Positions 30,568-39,479 of a DNA stretch of 64,000 bases are shown piece after piece. Within the stretch, counting starts at the first letter, position 1. The number at the start of each line of letters is the position of its first letter. A program made the translations under genes and the position numbers. This DNA is from Sphingomonas hankyongi (GTDB lineage Bacteria; Pseudomonadota; Alphaproteobacteria; Sphingomonadales; Sphingomonadaceae): NCBI RefSeq assembly GCF_023516575.1, contig NZ_JAMGBE010000001.1, positions 793,949-857,948 of the forward strand, read 5' to 3'. A model generated the notes under the pieces. It was not told the origin of the DNA and ran no database searches. It was given only the letters and a program-made list of their open reading frames with translations.

Positions 30568-31497
30568 TCAGCCGTTGACGGCGTTTACCGCGTGAGTGCG
30601 CCCCACGAGCAGGCAATCGGCGACGAGCCGCAGAGGCGCGACATCGACCAGGCGGCCCCGCTCGTCGATCAAGTCAACGAACTTGCCGTAGATGTCGGGA
30701 TATTCTCCAGGCCCGCTGTCCTCTTGGATTTCTCCATCGATCAGCAGTCGCGACCCGCCATTCTCGAGGCGGAGCGTCGTTCCTTCGGCAGCGGTGACTG
30801 CGATCGTCCATTCTTCGCCCTCGGTGCGCCGCCAGTCGAGGCTGGCACTTAGCGGACCGTCCGCTTCCGGGCTTCCGAAGCGAACCTCGGCGGCGATCGG
30901 TGTCTGGGCATTCGCGGGGATGCTGAGGTCGGCAGCCTCGACGAAAAGCTCGCCCGGGAAGATCCTGGTCGCGATCGAAAAAGCGTTGATGCCCGGGTCG
31001 AACACGCCGAACCCGCCCGGCTCCCAGATCCAGCGCTGGCCAGGATGCCATTTATGCACATCCTCGTGCCACAGGATCTCCATCGAAGCGATGCGCTTGC
31101 CCGCGAGTACCTTGGCCGCGGCTTCCACCGTCGAATGGTGCTGCGCGTGCCACGTCGTCATCAGGGTGAGCTGCCGGGCCTCGGCAAGGCAGGCGAGATC
31201 GTTGATTTGTGCGAGCCCAGCCGTCGGCGGCTTTTCCAGCAGGCAGTGGAGCCCGGCAAGAATGCACTCGCGCGCAATCTCGTAACGAGGACCGGGCGGA
31301 GTGGTTATTGACACCGCCTCGAGCCCGTCGACCGAGCGGATCAGCTCGCGCCAGTCGGTAAAGGTTTTTTCCACACCCTGACCGGAGCGGCTAGACGTCG
31401 CGACCAGCTCAAGCCGCGGATTGCCCTCGATTGCCGGCACATGCTGGTCCTCGGCGATCTTTCCGAAGCCGAGAATGGCGATCCTGATTGGCCGCAT
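30568..31497 (-). CDS. D-galactose 1-dehydrogenase (Gfo/Idh/MocA family)
   Basis: Product of 309 residues: Rossmann motif GFGKIAEDQHVPAI at the N-terminus and the catalytic EKPPTAGLAQ near residue 92. The GKIAxDQHVPAI signature matches bacterial galactose dehydrogenases, which oxidise D-galactose to galactono-lactone with NAD(P). Neighbouring genes supply every later step of the De Ley-Doudoroff route. The start overlaps the dgoA stop by one base. Confidence 0.85.
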   Translation of the reverse strand: MRPIRIAILGFGKIAEDQHVPAIEGNPRLELVATSSRSGQGVEKTFTDWRELIRSVDGLEAVSITTPPGPRYEIARECILAGLHCLLEKPPTAGLAQINDLACLAEARQLTLMTTWHAQHHSTVEAAAKVLAGKRIASMEILWHEDVHKWHPGQRWIWEPGGFGVFDPGINAFSIATRIFPGELFVEAADLSIPANAQTPIAAEVRFGSPEADGPLSASLDWRRTEGEEWTIAVTAAEGTTLRLENGGSRLLIDGEIQEDSGPGEYPDIYGKFVDLIDERGRLVDVAPLRLVADCLLVGRTHAVNAVNG

Positions 31498-32126
31498 CAG
31501 GGCTTCAAACCTTCGACATAGGCCCGCGCCTTGGCCGCCGTCTCCTCAGCTGTCTGGCCCGGCTTGTACAAACCGCCGCCCAGCCCAAAGCCTGTTGCCC
31601 CCGCATCGAGCCAGGACCGCATGTTGTCGGGCCTGATTCCGCCAACCGGCAACACCGGCACCTCCTTGGGAAAGACCGCGAGTTGCGCCTTCAGCACCGC
31701 CGGGCTCGCCGCTTCAGCCGGGAAGAGCTTCAGCGCCGTGGCGCCCGCGTCGAGCGCCCGGAATGCTTCGGAGGGCGTGAAATAACCGGGCGTGCAGACG
31801 AGCCCCTCGGAAGCGGCTGCGGCGATGACATCTCTATCGGTATTGGGCGAAACGATAAGGTGCCCGCCCGCTGCGCGTACATCTGCGACTTGATGCGGCT
31901 TGAGCACGGTGCCGGCGCCCACTAGCGCGCGGTCGCCAAGGCTCTCCGCAAGCCGCTCGATGCTCTTCAGCGGCTCCGGCGAATTGAGGGGCACTTCGAT
32001 GATCCGGATGCCGTTCTCGAACAGCGCCTGCCCGATTTCTACTGCCTCGTCGGGCGTCACCCCCCGGATGATCGCCACCAGCGGGCATTCCCCGAGGTAC
32101 AGCTGCAAGCGATCCAGTGCACTCAT
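31497..32126 (-). CDS. dgoA: 2-dehydro-3-deoxy-6-phosphogalactonate aldolase
   Basis: Product of 209 residues, a KDPG/KDPGal-type class I aldolase (cleaves KDPGal to pyruvate and glyceraldehyde 3-phosphate). The Schiff-base lysine lies in ATALKLFPAEAASP near residue 133, and GAGTVLKP and GLVCTPGYFTPSEA are typical. It lies between dgoK and galactose dehydrogenase, all in one minus-strand operon. Confidence 0.92.
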   Translation of the reverse strand: MSALDRLQLYLGECPLVAIIRGVTPDEAVEIGQALFENGIRIIEVPLNSPEPLKSIERLAESLGDRALVGAGTVLKPHQVADVRAAGGHLIVSPNTDRDVIAAAASEGLVCTPGYFTPSEAFRALDAGATALKLFPAEAASPAVLKAQLAVFPKEVPVLPVGGIRPDNMRSWLDAGATGFGLGGGLYKPGQTAEETAAKARAYVEGLKP

Positions 32127-32127
32127 C

Positions 32128-33018
32128 TCAGATCATCTCCGCCAGTTTGCCGATTCCGGCCAGGAAGCAGCGCTCGCCGTCGAGCTCGATCGCCTCCCGC
32201 TTGGCCTCGCGAATGGCGGCGGCATAGAGCGATGTGAGTTCCGGACGGCCCATGACCACGACCTGAGCGGCCAGCGGCTCGGAAAGCCCGATGCGAACAT
32301 CGGTGCCGATCAGGAGACCGCTCGTATAGGATGCGGCATCACTCGACTCCGCCTTGCCGAGCAGGACCCGAGCGCGGACTGTGAACAGTTCCGCGGTCAC
32401 CTCGGCGCTGTCGAGGCCGTCGCGCACTCCACGGCAGAAGGTTTCTCCGACCTCGACTTTGCCGCGCAGCAGGTCGCTCAAGATGCTGTGTTCCTTGAGC
32501 AGGTTGAACAATTCCCCGGTCATGACCGTGCGGAACGTCTCGATCTGGCGGTGGCGAACCAACGCCCACTTATTGTGGGTACCGGGATGGCAGACGAGCG
32601 CCGTCGGATCGATCAATTCGGCAGCGATGGCGCCGACCAGCTGCACTTCTTCGCCGCGCATGACGTCGGCCCGGCCGTCGCGATTCAAGGAAACGCCTGG
32701 AACTATCGCTTCCCGCTTGCCGGGCCATGCGAGCCCGCGCGCAAGCTCCTCGATGCCTGCGGGACAAGGAACATAAGGCGCTTCGACCCAGCCGCGATTG
32801 GAGCCGATCATTCCGGCAAGCAGGAGGGGCTTGTCGCCAAGCCGCGCGCGGATGTCTCCGACCGCCTCCTCGAACCCGCCGGAGGGCACGGACAAGATGC
32901 CCTTTCCGTCCTCGAACTCGTCGACGCACTTGCCCGAAGCGTCGAGCAGGTACGCGCGGCGATTGGTCGTGCCCCAATCCGCAGCGATGAATCCGTCGCG
33001 CCACATGCTTGCGCCCAT
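32128..33018 (-). CDS. dgoK: 2-dehydro-3-deoxygalactonokinase
   Basis: Product of about 296 residues (start at MGASMWRDG). The N-terminal ATP-site motif FIAADWGTTNRRAYLLD and the internal HPGTHNKWALV are hallmarks of DgoK, which phosphorylates KDGal at C6. The open frame continues to 33096, but that would overlap the divergent lactonase start. It is the first gene of the minus-strand galactose operon. Confidence 0.92.
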   Translation of the reverse strand: MGASMWRDGFIAADWGTTNRRAYLLDASGKCVDEFEDGKGILSVPSGGFEEAVGDIRARLGDKPLLLAGMIGSNRGWVEAPYVPCPAGIEELARGLAWPGKREAIVPGVSLNRDGRADVMRGEEVQLVGAIAAELIDPTALVCHPGTHNKWALVRHRQIETFRTVMTGELFNLLKEHSILSDLLRGKVEVGETFCRGVRDGLDSAEVTAELFTVRARVLLGKAESSDAASYTSGLLIGTDVRIGLSEPLAAQVVVMGRPELTSLYAAAIREAKREAIELDGERCFLAGIGKLAEMI

Positions 33019-33089
33019 GACGTCAAGAACATTGCGGAGGCAACCTTGCTCCCGGTTTTCTTTTCGGGCGGCGGGGCTATCGCAGGGCC

Positions 33090-33965
33090 ATGCCATCCGA
33101 ATCGCCTGTGGCCTGCGTTGCCGACGTTCACGCCGCGCTCGGGGAAGGCCCCGTCTGGGTCCAGCGTGAGCGCGGCGTCTACTGGGTGGACATCAAGGGA
33201 AAGAAAATCTTTCGTCTCGATGACCAGGGCGGATTGCGCCAATGGACGACGCCCATGCGAGTGGGATCGCTCGCCCCGCGAACCGGCGGAGGCTTCATCG
33301 CAGGAACCGAGGATGGCATTGCCGATGTGAGCCTCGACGGCGATCGCTACGACGTCCTGTTCCGGCCGGAAGAGCATTTGCCCGAGAACCGCTTCAACGA
33401 CGGAAAGGTCGATCGTCGCGGACGCTTCTGGGCCGGCACCATGGACGATCGCGAGCGCGAAGCGAGCGGCACGCTGTACGTGCTTGAAGCCGGAAACGTG
33501 CCCGCCGCGGTAGACACAGGCTACAACGTCACCAACGGGCCCGCATTCAGCCCGGCGGGCGACATCATGTACCACAATGATTCCGCGCGGCAGGTCACCT
33601 ATGCCTTCGACATTGGCGGCGACGGAAAGGCGGTGAACCGGCGCGTATTCCTTCAGTTCGGACCTGGCGACGGTTACCCCGACGGCATGACCGTGGACGA
33701 GGAAGGCTGCCTCTGGATTGCGTTCTGGGACGGCTGGGCGGTCCGGCGTTATTCTCCCGCCGGCGAGTGGCTGGAGACCATCCGCATGCCGGTTGCCCGA
33801 CCGACCAGCTGCGTCTTCGGCGGGATCGATCTCGACCGCATGTACATCACTTCGGCAAGCATCGGGCTCGACGAAGATGCGCTCAAGATGCAACCAAATG
33901 CTGGCGGCTTGTTTATGGTCAAACCGGGCGTGCGGGGTTTGGCCGACGTGCCCTTTGCCGGCTGA
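33090..33965 (+). CDS. SMP-30/gluconolactonase-like galactonolactonase
   Basis: Product of 291 residues, a six-blade propeller of the SMP-30 family. The metal-site Glu is in ALGEGPVWV near residue 16, and NGPAFSPAGDIMYHND and YPDGMTVDEEG supply further ligands. It would hydrolyse galactono-lactone made by the divergent galactose dehydrogenase. First gene of the plus-strand half of the cluster. Confidence 0.9.
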   Translation: MPSESPVACVADVHAALGEGPVWVQRERGVYWVDIKGKKIFRLDDQGGLRQWTTPMRVGSLAPRTGGGFIAGTEDGIADVSLDGDRYDVLFRPEEHLPENRFNDGKVDRRGRFWAGTMDDREREASGTLYVLEAGNVPAAVDTGYNVTNGPAFSPAGDIMYHNDSARQVTYAFDIGGDGKAVNRRVFLQFGPGDGYPDGMTVDEEGCLWIAFWDGWAVRRYSPAGEWLETIRMPVARPTSCVFGGIDLDRMYITSASIGLDEDALKMQPNAGGLFMVKPGVRGLADVPFAG

Positions 33966-33988
33966 CGAGAGACGCAGGAGACTGAGTC

Positions 33989-35293
33989 ATCGCCAATTTC
34001 ATGTTTGCAACGGGGATCGAGAACAGCATCCCCACCATCGACCACGGAAAGACCCGCGTGGACGAGATGGAGGTCTGCGGCCACTACGAACGGTGGCGCG
34101 AGGATTTCGACTGCGTCCAGGAAATCGGGATCAACTACCTGCGCTACGGGCCCCCTTTGTACCGGACCTGGCTCGGCCCGAATAAGTTCGATTGGGAGTT
34201 TACCGACATCACCTTCGCGGAGCTGAAGCGCCGCGACATCACGCCCATCGTCGACCTTTGCCACTTCGGCGTTCCCGATTGGATCGGCGACTTCCAGAAC
34301 CCCGATTTCCCGCGGCTTTTCGCCCATTATTGCGGAGAGTTCGCCGAGCGCTTCCCGTGGGTGCAGCTCTACACCCCGATCAACGAGATGTTCATCTGCG
34401 CGGTCTTCTCGGCGAAATACGGCTGGTGGAACGAGCAGAAGAAGGACGACACCTCTTTCGTCACCGCGCTCAAGCATCTCGTCAAAGCCAATATCATGGC
34501 CATGATCGAGATCCTGAAGCGCCGCCACGATGCGATCTTCATCCAGTCGGAATCGTCGGAATATTACCACGCCGACAGCCCCGCCGCGATCGGGCGCGCG
34601 GAAGTCCTCAACCAGATGCGCTTCCTCTCGCTCGACCTCAATTACGGGCGGCGCGTCGACAGCGGGATGTACGAATATCTGCTCGATAACGGGATGACCC
34701 GGGAGGAATATAACTGGTTCCTCGAGCATCGCCTGAAGCAGCACTGCATCCTAGGCAACGACTATTACATGCTGAACGAGCATCGCGTGTTCGCCGACGG
34801 CCATACCGTCGCCGCGGGCGAGGTCTTCGGCTACTGCGAGATCACCCGACAATATTACAATCGCTACCGCGTCCCGGTCATGCATACGGAGACCAACCTG
34901 TGGGAGGGTCCGCATGGCGACGAAGCCGTCAAATGGCTGTGGAAGGAGTGGGCCAACGTCCTTCGCCTGCGCAACGTCGGGATCCCGACCGTCGGTTTCA
35001 CCTGGTATTCGCTGACCGATCAGGTGGATTGGGACACCGCGCTTCGCGAGAAGAACGGCAACGTCAATCCGCTCGGCCTGTTCGATCTCGACCGAAAGAT
35101 CCGCAACGTCGGGCGCGCGTACAAGCAGCTGATCGCCGACTGGCGCAACGTGCTTCCAGCGCAGAGCGTCTGTCTTGTCGTTCCGATCAAGAAGATCGGT
35201 GAGCATCCGGATGCCGTGGATGAAGAGGACGACGCGGCGGGCCGCGAGTTCGGAGCGCGCGACTCCCAGGTAAGCAAGGCGCAACGTGACTGA
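33989..35293 (+). CDS. Family 1 glycoside hydrolase (beta-galactosidase/glucosidase type)
   Basis: Product of 430 residues from the ATG at 34001, 434 if translation begins at the ATC at 33989. The retaining GH1 catalytic pair is visible: acid/base Glu in YTPINEMF near residue 128 and nucleophile Glu in MHTETNLWEG near residue 301. No signal peptide, so it acts in the cytoplasm. It lies 23 bases after the lactonase and overlaps dgoD by eight bases, so it may release galactose from a disaccharide. A strong AGGAG at 33976-33980 is spaced for an ATC codon at 33989, while the first ATG is 20 bases away. Confidence 0.85.
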   Translation: MANFMFATGIENSIPTIDHGKTRVDEMEVCGHYERWREDFDCVQEIGINYLRYGPPLYRTWLGPNKFDWEFTDITFAELKRRDITPIVDLCHFGVPDWIGDFQNPDFPRLFAHYCGEFAERFPWVQLYTPINEMFICAVFSAKYGWWNEQKKDDTSFVTALKHLVKANIMAMIEILKRRHDAIFIQSESSEYYHADSPAAIGRAEVLNQMRFLSLDLNYGRRVDSGMYEYLLDNGMTREEYNWFLEHRLKQHCILGNDYYMLNEHRVFADGHTVAAGEVFGYCEITRQYYNRYRVPVMHTETNLWEGPHGDEAVKWLWKEWANVLRLRNVGIPTVGFTWYSLTDQVDWDTALREKNGNVNPLGLFDLDRKIRNVGRAYKQLIADWRNVLPAQSVCLVVPIKKIGEHPDAVDEEDDAAGREFGARDSQVSKAQRD

Positions 35294-36437
35294 GCTGAAA
35301 ATCGCCCGCATCGAGGTCTTCCACGTGCCGCCGCGCTGGCTCTTTTGCCGCGTCGAGACGGAAGACGGGGCCGTCGGCTGGGGCGAGCCCAGCCTCGAAG
35401 GTCATGCGGAGGCGGTCGATGGGGCGTTCGAGGCGATCCGCGACCGGTTCATCGGCCATGACGCCCGCCGCATCGAGGACATCTGGCAGATCGCCTATCG
35501 TGGCGGCTTCTATCGCGGCGGCCCGGTCCTCATGTCCGCGCTCGCGGGTTTCGAGCAGGCGCTTTGGGATTTGAAGGGCAAGGCCGTCGGCCTGCCGGCG
35601 TGGGAAATGCTGGGCGGCCGAGTTCGGGATCGCGTCCGCGCTTATGCATGGATCGGCGGCGACCGCCCGCACGAGATCGCCGACGCAGCTGAGGTGCGCC
35701 GCAACCAGGGCTTTTCCGCGGTGAAGATGAACGCGACCGCCGAGCTCGACTGGATCGGCACGCCGAAAATCTTCGACGAGGTCGTGAAGCGCGTCGAAGC
35801 CGCGCAGGGCGTCGGCATGGATGTAGGGCTGGACTTCCACGGCCGCGTGCATCGGCCGATGGCAAAGCAGCTCGCGAAGGTGCTGGAGCCTTTGGGGCTG
35901 CTCTTCATCGAGGAGCCTTTGCTTTCGGAGAACCCGGAAGGGTTGGCGCAGATCGCAGAGCTGGTCAGCACGCCAATCGCGCTGGGCGAACGGCTTTTCA
36001 CGCGCTGGGACTTCAAGCCGTTCTTCGAAAAGGGCGCGGTCGACATCATCCAGCCGGACCTCAGTCATGCCGGGGGAATCCTCGAATGCCGCAAGATCGC
36101 GGCCATGGCGGAAGCCTATGACATCGCCGTCGCGCCACACTGCCCGCTGGGCCCGCTTGCCCTCGCTTCCTGTCTCCAGCTCGCGGCCTGCACGCCAAAT
36201 GTCGCGATCCAGGAAATGAGCCTCGGCATCCACTACAACACCGGCGGCCACGACCTTCTCAACTTCACGACCACGCCTGAGGTGCTGACCCCCGAGGGCG
36301 GTTATCTCGCGGTCCCGACCAGGCCCGGCCTCGGCATCGATATCGACGAGGCGGCGGTGCGGAAGGCGGACAAGGATCGGCATCGGTGGCGCAACCCGAT
36401 CTGGCGCCAGCACGACGGCAGTTTCGCCGAGTGGTAG
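35286..36437 (+). CDS. dgoD: D-galactonate dehydratase
   Basis: Product of 383 residues of the enolase superfamily (mandelate racemase branch). Metal ligands occur in VGLDFHGRV, FIEEPLL and ALGERLFTRWDF; the catalytic His is in APHCPLGPLALA. The protein converts galactonate to KDGal. The GTG start overlaps the GH1 stop region by eight bases, showing co-translation. It ends next to a double hairpin. Confidence 0.93.
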   Translation: MTELKIARIEVFHVPPRWLFCRVETEDGAVGWGEPSLEGHAEAVDGAFEAIRDRFIGHDARRIEDIWQIAYRGGFYRGGPVLMSALAGFEQALWDLKGKAVGLPAWEMLGGRVRDRVRAYAWIGGDRPHEIADAAEVRRNQGFSAVKMNATAELDWIGTPKIFDEVVKRVEAAQGVGMDVGLDFHGRVHRPMAKQLAKVLEPLGLLFIEEPLLSENPEGLAQIAELVSTPIALGERLFTRWDFKPFFEKGAVDIIQPDLSHAGGILECRKIAAMAEAYDIAVAPHCPLGPLALASCLQLAACTPNVAIQEMSLGIHYNTGGHDLLNFTTTPEVLTPEGGYLAVPTRPGLGIDIDEAAVRKADKDRHRWRNPIWRQHDGSFAEW

Positions 36438-36502
36438 TTCCCCGGCGAAGGCCGGGGTCCAGTCCAGGAAAAAGAGTCTGGGCTCCTGCCTTCGCAGGAG
36501 CA
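36438..36502. terminator. Double hairpin between convergent dgoD and paaD
   Basis: Two perfect stems follow the dgoD stop: CCCCGGC/GCCGGGG (36440-36457, loop GAAG) and GCTCCTGC/GCAGGAGC (36482-36501, loop CTTC). Both resemble dispersed Sphingomonad repeats. Placed between two converging genes, they probably end transcription in both directions, although no long U-tract follows. Confidence 0.6.
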
Positions 36503-36508
36503 CTCAAT

Positions 36509-36973
36509 TTAGTGGCACTTGAAGCGTTCGAACGGCTCCAGGCAGGATTTGCAGCGCCACTGCGCCTTGCAGGGCGTGGAACCGAAGCGGCTGACTTCCT
36601 CCGTATCGGCCGAGCCGCACAAGGGGCAGATCGCCGTCGCTGAGGGATCCGGCGGTGAGATTCCGTACGCGTGCAGCCGCTCACGCCCGCGCTCGCTGAT
36701 CCATTCGGTCGTCCATGGCGGAAACAGCACCCGCTCGATGTGGACATCCTGGTATCCGGCCGCGTCCAGCGCGTCGCGGATGGCAAGCTCGATCGCTGTC
36801 GTTGCTGGGCAGCCCGTGTATGTCGGGCTGATCCTTACCCGGGGTGGATCCTCCGCGAAGCCGCGCACGATACCGAGGTCGGTGATCGAGATGACCGGGA
36901 TCTCCGGGTCCATCACCTCTTCCAGCACGGCCATCACGGCCGCTTCGTCGATGCGGGTCCCCACCTGGCTCAT
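36509..36973 (-). CDS. paaD: PaaD-like protein (phenylacetyl-CoA epoxidase maturation)
   Basis: Product of 154 residues. An N-terminal MIP18/DUF59 domain (VMDPEIPVISITDLGIVRG, then TYTGCPATTAIE) is followed by a C-terminal zinc-ribbon with CPLCGS and CKSC cysteine pairs and the final FERFKCH. That is the PaaD arrangement, which helps load iron into the PaaABCE epoxidase. No paaABCE genes are here, so it is separated from its usual operon. Ten bases downstream of the thiolase. Confidence 0.88.
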   Translation of the reverse strand: MSQVGTRIDEAAVMAVLEEVMDPEIPVISITDLGIVRGFAEDPPRVRISPTYTGCPATTAIELAIRDALDAAGYQDVHIERVLFPPWTTEWISERGRERLHAYGISPPDPSATAICPLCGSADTEEVSRFGSTPCKAQWRCKSCLEPFERFKCH

Positions 36974-36983
36974 GGCGGCAATA

Positions 36984-38186
36984 TTACACGCGTTCGAGAG
37001 CGAGCGCGATTCCCTGGCCTACGCCGATGCACATGGTGGCAAGCGCGAGCTTTCCCCCGTTTCGCTGCAGTTCCTCGGTTGCAGTCAGCGCGAGGCGCGC
37101 ACCCGACATTCCGAGCGGATGACCGAGCGCGATGGCGCCGCCGTTCGGATTGACCTGGCTCGCATCGTCGGGAAGGCCCAGCTGGCGCATCACGGCGAGC
37201 CCCTGCGCTGCGAACGCCTCGTTCAACTCGATAACGTCGAAGTCGCCGATCTTGAGGCCGAGGCGCTTCATGAGTTTCTCGGAAGCAGGCGCCGGACCAA
37301 TCCCCATGATGCGCGGCGGCACACCTGCGACGGCAGCGCCGAGGACGCGTGCGCGCGGTGTGAGACCATTGCGCTTCGCGGCTTCTTCTGACGCGATGAC
37401 AATCGCCGCCGCGCCGTCATTGACGCCCGATGCATTGCCTGCGGTGACCGAGCCGTCGGGGCGCACGATCGGCCTCAGCTTGCCGAGCGCTTCGATCGTC
37501 GTCTGACGCGGATGCTCGTCACGGTCGACAATGACCGGATCGCCCTTGCGCTGCGGGATCTCGACCGCGACGATTTCCGCCGCCAGCCGCCCGTTGGCCT
37601 GTGCTTTTGCAGTCTTCTCCTGGCTGCGGAGGGCGAAGGAATCCTGGTCGGCGCGGCTGATCTGGAAGTCCTGCGCGACATTCTCTGCAGTGCTCGGCAT
37701 CGTGTCGTCGCCATAGGCGTGCTTCATCTTGGGATTGACGAAGCGCCAGCCGATGGTCGTGTCGTAAATCTCGGCATTGCGGTCGAATGCGCTCGTCGCC
37801 TTGGGCATGACGAACGGCGCGCGACTCATGCTCTCGCTGCCGCCGGCGATGATCAGGTCGGATTCGCCGCCGCGGATTGCGCGCGCGGCCATCGCCACGG
37901 CATCCAGCCCGGATCCGCAAAGGCGATTCAACGTCACGCCGCCCGAGCTGTCGGGAAGCCCCGCGAGCAGTCCCGCCATGCGCGCCAGGTTGCGATTATC
38001 CTCGCCCGCCTGATTGGCGCAGCCGAGGATCACGTCGTCGAGCTCGCTCCAGTCGACGCCCGGATTGCGGTCGATCAAGGCCTTGATCGGGATCGCGGCG
38101 AGGTCGTCGGCTCGGATCGACGAGAGCGCGCCGCCGTAACGTCCGATCGGAGTGCGGACATAGTCGCAGATAAAAGCGTCAGTCAT
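36984..38186 (-). CDS. 3-oxoadipyl-CoA thiolase
   Basis: Product of 400 residues, thiolase superfamily, degradative type. The nucleophile Cys is in NRLCGSGLDAVAMAARAI near residue 90; the C-terminal motifs GGAIALGHPLGMSGARL and CIGVGQG are present. GGSESMSRAPFVM is characteristic of PcaF/PaaJ, the last step of aromatic degradation (3-oxoadipyl-CoA to succinyl-CoA and acetyl-CoA). Followed directly by paaD, suggesting the phenylacetate route (PaaJ). Confidence 0.9.
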   Translation of the reverse strand: MTDAFICDYVRTPIGRYGGALSSIRADDLAAIPIKALIDRNPGVDWSELDDVILGCANQAGEDNRNLARMAGLLAGLPDSSGGVTLNRLCGSGLDAVAMAARAIRGGESDLIIAGGSESMSRAPFVMPKATSAFDRNAEIYDTTIGWRFVNPKMKHAYGDDTMPSTAENVAQDFQISRADQDSFALRSQEKTAKAQANGRLAAEIVAVEIPQRKGDPVIVDRDEHPRQTTIEALGKLRPIVRPDGSVTAGNASGVNDGAAAIVIASEEAAKRNGLTPRARVLGAAVAGVPPRIMGIGPAPASEKLMKRLGLKIGDFDVIELNEAFAAQGLAVMRQLGLPDDASQVNPNGGAIALGHPLGMSGARLALTATEELQRNGGKLALATMCIGVGQGIALALERV

Positions 38187-38196
38187 TCATTCTCCT

Positions 38197-38262
38197 CGTC
38201 ATCGCGAGCAGCGAAGCGACGTGGCGATCCAGCTGGATTGCTTCGCTTCGCTCGCAATGACG
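38197..38262. repeat. Dispersed inverted-repeat element upstream of the thiolase
   Basis: The ends CGTCATCGCGAGCAGCGAAG and, read inward from the other side, CGTCATTGCGAGCGAAGCGA match as imperfect inverted arms about 66 bases apart end to end. This type (CGTCATTGCGAGCGAAGCGAAG) recurs between genes in many alphaproteobacterial genomes. It fills the gap between hppD and the thiolase gene. Confidence 0.6.
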
Positions 38263-38274
38263 GCCAGTGAAACC

Positions 38275-39363
38275 TTAAATCACCCCGCGCCGCATCTGGT
38301 CGAGCTCGATGCTCTCGAACAGAGCCTTGAAATTGCCCTCGCCGAAGCCTTCGTTGCCCTTGCGCTGGATGATCTCGAAGAAGATCGGACCGATCACGTT
38401 CTGAGTGAATATCTGCAGCAAAAGGCCTTGCCCCTCCGTCGGGGCGCCATCCATCAGGATACGGCGGCTCTCAAGCTCGGCTATGCTTTCTTCGTGTCCC
38501 TGGATGCGCTCCGGAAGAAGCTCGTAATAGGTGTCGGGCGTGTCCTGGAAGGGAATGCCCCGGCCGCGCAGGATGTCGACGCTCTTGTAGATGTCGACGC
38601 TGCCCAGCGCGATGTGCTGGATGCCCTCGCCCTTATATTCGCGCAGGAACTCCTCGATCTGACTCTTGTCGTCCTGGCTCTCGTTGAGCGGGATGCGGAT
38701 CTTGCCGCAGGGCGACGTCATCGCCTTTGAGAACAGGCCCGTCTGCTTCCCCTCGATGTCGAAATAACGGATCTCGCGGAAGTTGAAGAGCTTCTCGTAG
38801 AATTCCGCCCACACCGACATGCGCCCGCGGTGCACATTGTGCGTCAGGTGATCGACGTAGGTGAGCTTCGAATCCGCGTCTGCCATCCGTTGCTGCCAGT
38901 CCGGATGAAACTCGAAGTCGACGTCGTAGATCGATCCCTTGTCGCCATAACGATCGACGAAGAACAGCCGCGATCCGCCGATGCCCTCGATAGCCGGGAT
39001 GTCGAGCTCGCCGTCGCCGACCTTCACCTCGACATTGGCCGCGCCAAGCTTGAGCGCGCGCGCGTGCGCCGCTTTCGCGTCCTTGACCCGAAACGCCATC
39101 GCGCACGCGCTGGGGCCATGATCCCGGGAATAGTCCTCGGCGTAGCTTCCGGGCTCGGCATTGATGATGAAGTTGCAATCGCCCTGCTTGTGCAGGGTGA
39201 CGTTCTTGCTCTTGTGCCGGGCGACTTCCGGGAAGCCCATCTTCGTGAACAGCGAGCGCAGCAGCTCGATATCGGGCGCGGTATATTCGACGAACTCGAA
39301 ACCGTCGGTACCCATGAGGTTCTCGAGGCCCAATGGGCTCTTCTCGGCAACTTGCGTGGCCAT
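38275..39363 (-). CDS. hppD: 4-hydroxyphenylpyruvate dioxygenase
   Basis: Product of 362 residues, a non-haem iron vicinal-oxygen-chelate enzyme converting 4-hydroxyphenylpyruvate to homogentisate in tyrosine catabolism. Iron-site motifs: VDHLTHNVHRG near residue 165, IQHIALGS near residue 245, and the C-terminal FFEIIQRKGNEGFGEGNFKALFESIE with the last ligand Glu. The ATG at 39363 is used; the longer frame to 39498 is not plausible. Expected to act with phhA/phhB nearby. Confidence 0.94.
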   Translation of the reverse strand: MATQVAEKSPLGLENLMGTDGFEFVEYTAPDIELLRSLFTKMGFPEVARHKSKNVTLHKQGDCNFIINAEPGSYAEDYSRDHGPSACAMAFRVKDAKAAHARALKLGAANVEVKVGDGELDIPAIEGIGGSRLFFVDRYGDKGSIYDVDFEFHPDWQQRMADADSKLTYVDHLTHNVHRGRMSVWAEFYEKLFNFREIRYFDIEGKQTGLFSKAMTSPCGKIRIPLNESQDDKSQIEEFLREYKGEGIQHIALGSVDIYKSVDILRGRGIPFQDTPDTYYELLPERIQGHEESIAELESRRILMDGAPTEGQGLLLQIFTQNVIGPIFFEIIQRKGNEGFGEGNFKALFESIELDQMRRGVI

Positions 39364-39479
39364 GATGTCGGAATCTCCTGTGATTGCGCGCCATCTGCGC
39401 TTCAGTCGTTTGCTTTGCAAGGCGGGCGCTGGGGCAAATCCGGATGGCCGCGTGGGCGTTCGAGTGCGCACGCTGGGAC

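Noticed and set aside
33019..33089. Imperfect palindrome GGAGGCAA-CC-TTGCTCC between the divergent galactose operons as an operator
   Set aside because: One arm has an extra base and there is no second copy nearby; too weak to call a binding site.
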